Below, piece by piece: positions 30,715-32,406 of a stretch of 32,406 nucleotides of DNA. Position numbers and translations under genes: made by a program. Under the pieces are notes generated by a model. That model was not told the DNA's origin and did not search any database. It was given only the letters and a program-made list of their open reading frames with translations. The first letter of the stretch is position 1. Every line of letters starts with the position of its first letter. Origin of the DNA: an uncultured Collinsella sp. (GTDB lineage: Bacteria > Actinomycetota > Coriobacteriia > Coriobacteriales > Coriobacteriaceae); the NCBI GenBank assembly GCA_902475375.1, contig CABRZC010000010.1:1-32406 (forward strand), read 5' to 3'.

Positions 30715-31620
30715 CTATACACTCAGCCAACGATCGCTCTCGGAGCGGCAAAAGCCCTCGCGCTCCAGATCGGCAAGAATACTTGCGACCAGCTCGCGCT
30801 CGACCGACTCTCGGCCGGCTGCCGCCTCCATCTCGTTAACGCCTGCAACGGCTTCATCGAGCGTAATGCCTGCCGGCCGCCCATCGCGCGCTGCCAGCAG
30901 CATGCGCACAATGTGAGCGCGCTTTTGGCGACGCGAGCCCTCAAACTTGGACTGACGACTATAGCCCGCCGACCGCCTGGACGGATTGGGCAACGTCTTT
31001 TTTAGATACGCGCCGTAATCCAGCAACGCGTAATACCACGCGCGCGGCGTGTCGGCATCATCGAGCGGCACGGCAAAGGGAGCGATCTCGTCCGCCGACG
31101 CACCGGGGGCCGCCGGACAGGCCGCCTGAATCAGCGGCACCAGCTCGCGATCGGGAACAGCCGGCACATCGGGAAAGAAATGATGCAGAAAGACCGTGCG
31201 CACGTTGGTCTCCAGATACACACCCGGAAGATCAAACGCAAACGAACGGATGCCCTGCGCCGTCGCCGGGCCAATACCGGGCAGCGCGACCAGATCGCGC
31301 GTCTCGCGCGGAAACTCCCCATCCCAGTCCTCCACAACGCACTGTGCGGCCCTATGGAGCGCCAGAGCGCGTCGGTTGTAGCCCATCCCCTGCCAAGCGT
31401 CCAAAACATCGGAAGGCGCGGCCTGGGCAAGCGCCTGCACAGTCGGAAAACGATCGAGCCACACCGGCATGCGCGCCTCCACGCGCGGCACCTGCGTTTG
31501 CTGCAGCATGACCTCAGAAAGCCAAATGATGTACGGATCGCGTGTGCGGCGCCACGGAAGGTCGCGATAACGCAGGACCCCTTCCGAACGAATCATCGAA
31601 CGAAAGGGGTCCTGAATCAT
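30715..31620 (-). CDS. MutY-like A/G adenine glycosylase lacking the Fe-S cluster
   Basis: A 301-aa HhH-GPD glycosylase. Glu36 in SEVMLQQTQV matches the catalytic Glu of MutY, GMGYNRRALALH follows, and the helix-hairpin-helix is LPGIGPATAQGI (113-124). Two departures stand out. The catalytic Asp, usually in LDGNV or LDTNV, is Glu137 in LETNV. The C-x6-C-x2-C-x5-C cluster loop is absent, replaced by NPSRRSAGYSRQSKFEGS and a basic stretch. There is no C-terminal NUDIX-like domain; a short winged-helix-like tail ends the protein. I believe a Fe-S-free subfamily with a similar ETNV motif exists, so this may be typical of it. Whether it still excises A opposite 8-oxoG is open. It lies 21 bp after the Rrf2 gene, as an operon. 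Confidence 0.82.
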   Translation of the reverse strand: MIQDPFRSMIRSEGVLRYRDLPWRRTRDPYIIWLSEVMLQQTQVPRVEARMPVWLDRFPTVQALAQAAPSDVLDAWQGMGYNRRALALHRAAQCVVEDWDGEFPRETRDLVALPGIGPATAQGIRSFAFDLPGVYLETNVRTVFLHHFFPDVPAVPDRELVPLIQAACPAAPGASADEIAPFAVPLDDADTPRAWYYALLDYGAYLKKTLPNPSRRSAGYSRQSKFEGSRRQKRAHIVRMLLAARDGRPAGITLDEAVAGVNEMEAAAGRESVERELVASILADLEREGFCRSESDRWLSV

Positions 31621-31641
31621 GGCTATGCTCCTTATGCGGCG

Positions 31642-32127
31642 CTATTCCTCCCGGTAAGCGCACGCGCAGGTGGCGTACTCGGGAAACGCTTCGCGGTCGG
31701 CGAACTTGGGATCAACGGCCGGGAACTGGCGATGGGCGACGATATCGCCGAGCGAAACGGAATCGAGATAGTCGCGCATCAACGCCTGGGCTCCGGCCCA
31801 CAGGAGATGATAGCAGCACGTGCCCATGCGCGCACAGTCGCCGTCGGGCGCGGTGCAGTCGTTCATAACCATGGGGCCCTGAACGGCCTCGACGACCTGG
31901 CGGATGGTGACATCGTCCGGACTGACCTTGAGACGCATGCCGCCGTGAACGCCACGCAGGCTCTCCACAATACCGGCCTGGACCAAACCGTGCTGAATCG
32001 AGCGGGCAAACGAATACGGGACATTGACCTCTTCGGCAGCGGTGCGAACAGAAAGCAAACGCTCCGGATCCTCGGCAAGCATCGCCAGCATACGAAGGGC
32101 GTAATCAGTCTTCCTCGATATGTCCAT
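31642..32127 (-). CDS. Rrf2 family transcriptional regulator, probable Fe-S sensor
   Basis: A 161-aa regulator with an N-terminal winged helix (MDISRKTDYALRMLAML, SVRTAAEEVNVPYSFARSIQ, RGVHGGMRLK) and a cysteine-bearing dimerisation helix region. Cys91, Cys98 and Cys104 (with Cys105) sit almost exactly where IscR has its [2Fe-2S] ligands (92, 98, 104), so redox or iron-sulfur sensing is likely. Two more Cys occur near the C-terminus (TCAC). The ATG at 32127 follows AAAGGGGAAAA. It is the first gene of a two-gene operon with the MutY-like glycosylase, which itself has no cluster. No isc or suf genes are in the window, so IscR orthology is not claimed. Confidence 0.88.
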   Translation of the reverse strand: MDISRKTDYALRMLAMLAEDPERLLSVRTAAEEVNVPYSFARSIQHGLVQAGIVESLRGVHGGMRLKVSPDDVTIRQVVEAVQGPMVMNDCTAPDGDCARMGTCCYHLLWAGAQALMRDYLDSVSLGDIVAHRQFPAVDPKFADREAFPEYATCACAYREE

Positions 32128-32205
32128 TTTTCCCCTTTCAAGGAATACGAACAGCTCGAACGAGCTCCGGGGCCGAGCTTGTGTCGAGACGCTAAATGAC
32201 CGCTA

Positions 32206-32233
32206 GGACATCCAAATGATAAATTGGATATCC
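32206..32233. promoter_or_regulatory. Inverted repeat in the Rrf2 leader (possible operator)
   Basis: GGACATCCAA and TTGGATATCC are complementary at 9 of 10 positions with an 8-nt spacer, 79-106 bp before the Rrf2 start. This could be an autoregulatory site, though I cannot match it to a known Rrf2 box. Confidence 0.4.
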
Positions 32234-32287
32234 ACTGAGTGCCGCGCTTGGAGCGAAATGCATCAGATGCGGCCTACAGTGCAATTT

Positions 32288-32316
32288 AGTATAACCTAAC
32301 CCCCTGTCTCGTTGAA
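32288..32316 (-). promoter_or_regulatory. Probable promoter of the Rrf2-MutY operon
   Basis: On minus, TTCAAC (32316-32311) and TATACT (32293-32288) are separated by 17 bp. The -10 is good and the -35 weak. The predicted start site lies about 150 bp before the ATG, leaving the inverted repeat in the leader. Confidence 0.45.
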
Positions 32317-32390
32317 CAGGTGTTGCGCAACAAAGCTGTTGTTCAGACAAACCTTGATTATCAACTTTATCCGAACACCTCCCACATTCA

Positions 32391-32406
32391 TCCGCACATG
32401 TGCGGA
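32391..32406. repeat. Perfect 16-bp palindrome at the window edge
   Basis: TCCGCACATGTGCGGA is a perfect palindrome with no spacer, truncated by the end of the window. A second palindrome (TGTTGCGCAACA, 32322-32333) lies 58 bp to the left. Both are of unknown role. Confidence 0.6.

Overview
The window looks like a chromosomal segment of a high-GC gut actinobacterium of the class Coriobacteriia, most likely Collinsella or a close relative. This is inferred from gene content (mannose-family PTS, FrlB-like SIS proteins, several GntR/UTRA regulators, a YitT membrane protein) and from short intergenic repeats of a kind I associate with that genus. No tRNA, rRNA, CRISPR array, transposase or integrase was seen. 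Genes are tightly packed and mostly on the minus strand; only the folate gene, the 2-hydroxyacid dehydrogenase and one GntR regulator are on plus.

Region by region. 1-3,230: a 5-formyl-THF cyclo-ligase, a MetA-type homoserine O-acyltransferase and an L-lactate/L-2-hydroxyisocaproate dehydrogenase homologue, followed by a strong terminator and a large nested inverted repeat. 3,231-8,066: a SIS-domain deglycase-like protein (SIS1), a GntR/UTRA regulator (GntR1) translationally coupled to recQ, and a second GntR/UTRA regulator (GntR2). 8,287-10,132: a YitT-family membrane protein and a HAD phosphatase. 10,289-14,072: a mannose-family PTS operon (IIAB, IIC, IID) with a second SIS protein (SIS2) downstream. 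14,277-17,567: an EamA/DMT exporter, a third SIS protein (SIS3) and a divergent third GntR/UTRA regulator (GntR3). 17,957-32,127: mainly housekeeping and repair genes: GNAT acetyltransferase, threonine aldolase, PAP2 phosphatase, mfd, nth, an ABC exporter, rmuC, two unrecognised proteins, rubrerythrin, a MutY-like glycosylase and an Rrf2 regulator.

How it fits together. The 3.2-17.6 kb part reads as a scavenging island for amino-sugar conjugates (Amadori products such as fructoselysine/glucoselysine, or related aminated sugar phosphates). A mannose-family PTS would import and phosphorylate the substrate, and SIS deglycases would split the 6-phosphate into a hexose phosphate and an amine or amino acid. 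Three UTRA regulators would sense the sugar phosphates, and the DMT transporter may export or import a product. A shared AT-rich motif (GTATATAA, usually GTATATAACG) lies upstream of GntR2, the PTS operon and the DMT gene, suggesting one regulon. Separate repeated motifs lie between GntR1 and SIS1 and between SIS3 and GntR3.

The intergenic DNA is unusually structured. There are five copies of a hairpin repeat built on AACCTGCCA/TGGCAGGTT, two of which supply the last codons and stop of adjacent genes. There are also five long inverted repeats with different arm sequences, two of them nested elements with a common CCTGCGGTTTT core, and a triple 27-bp degenerate tandem repeat. These are the least explained parts of the window.
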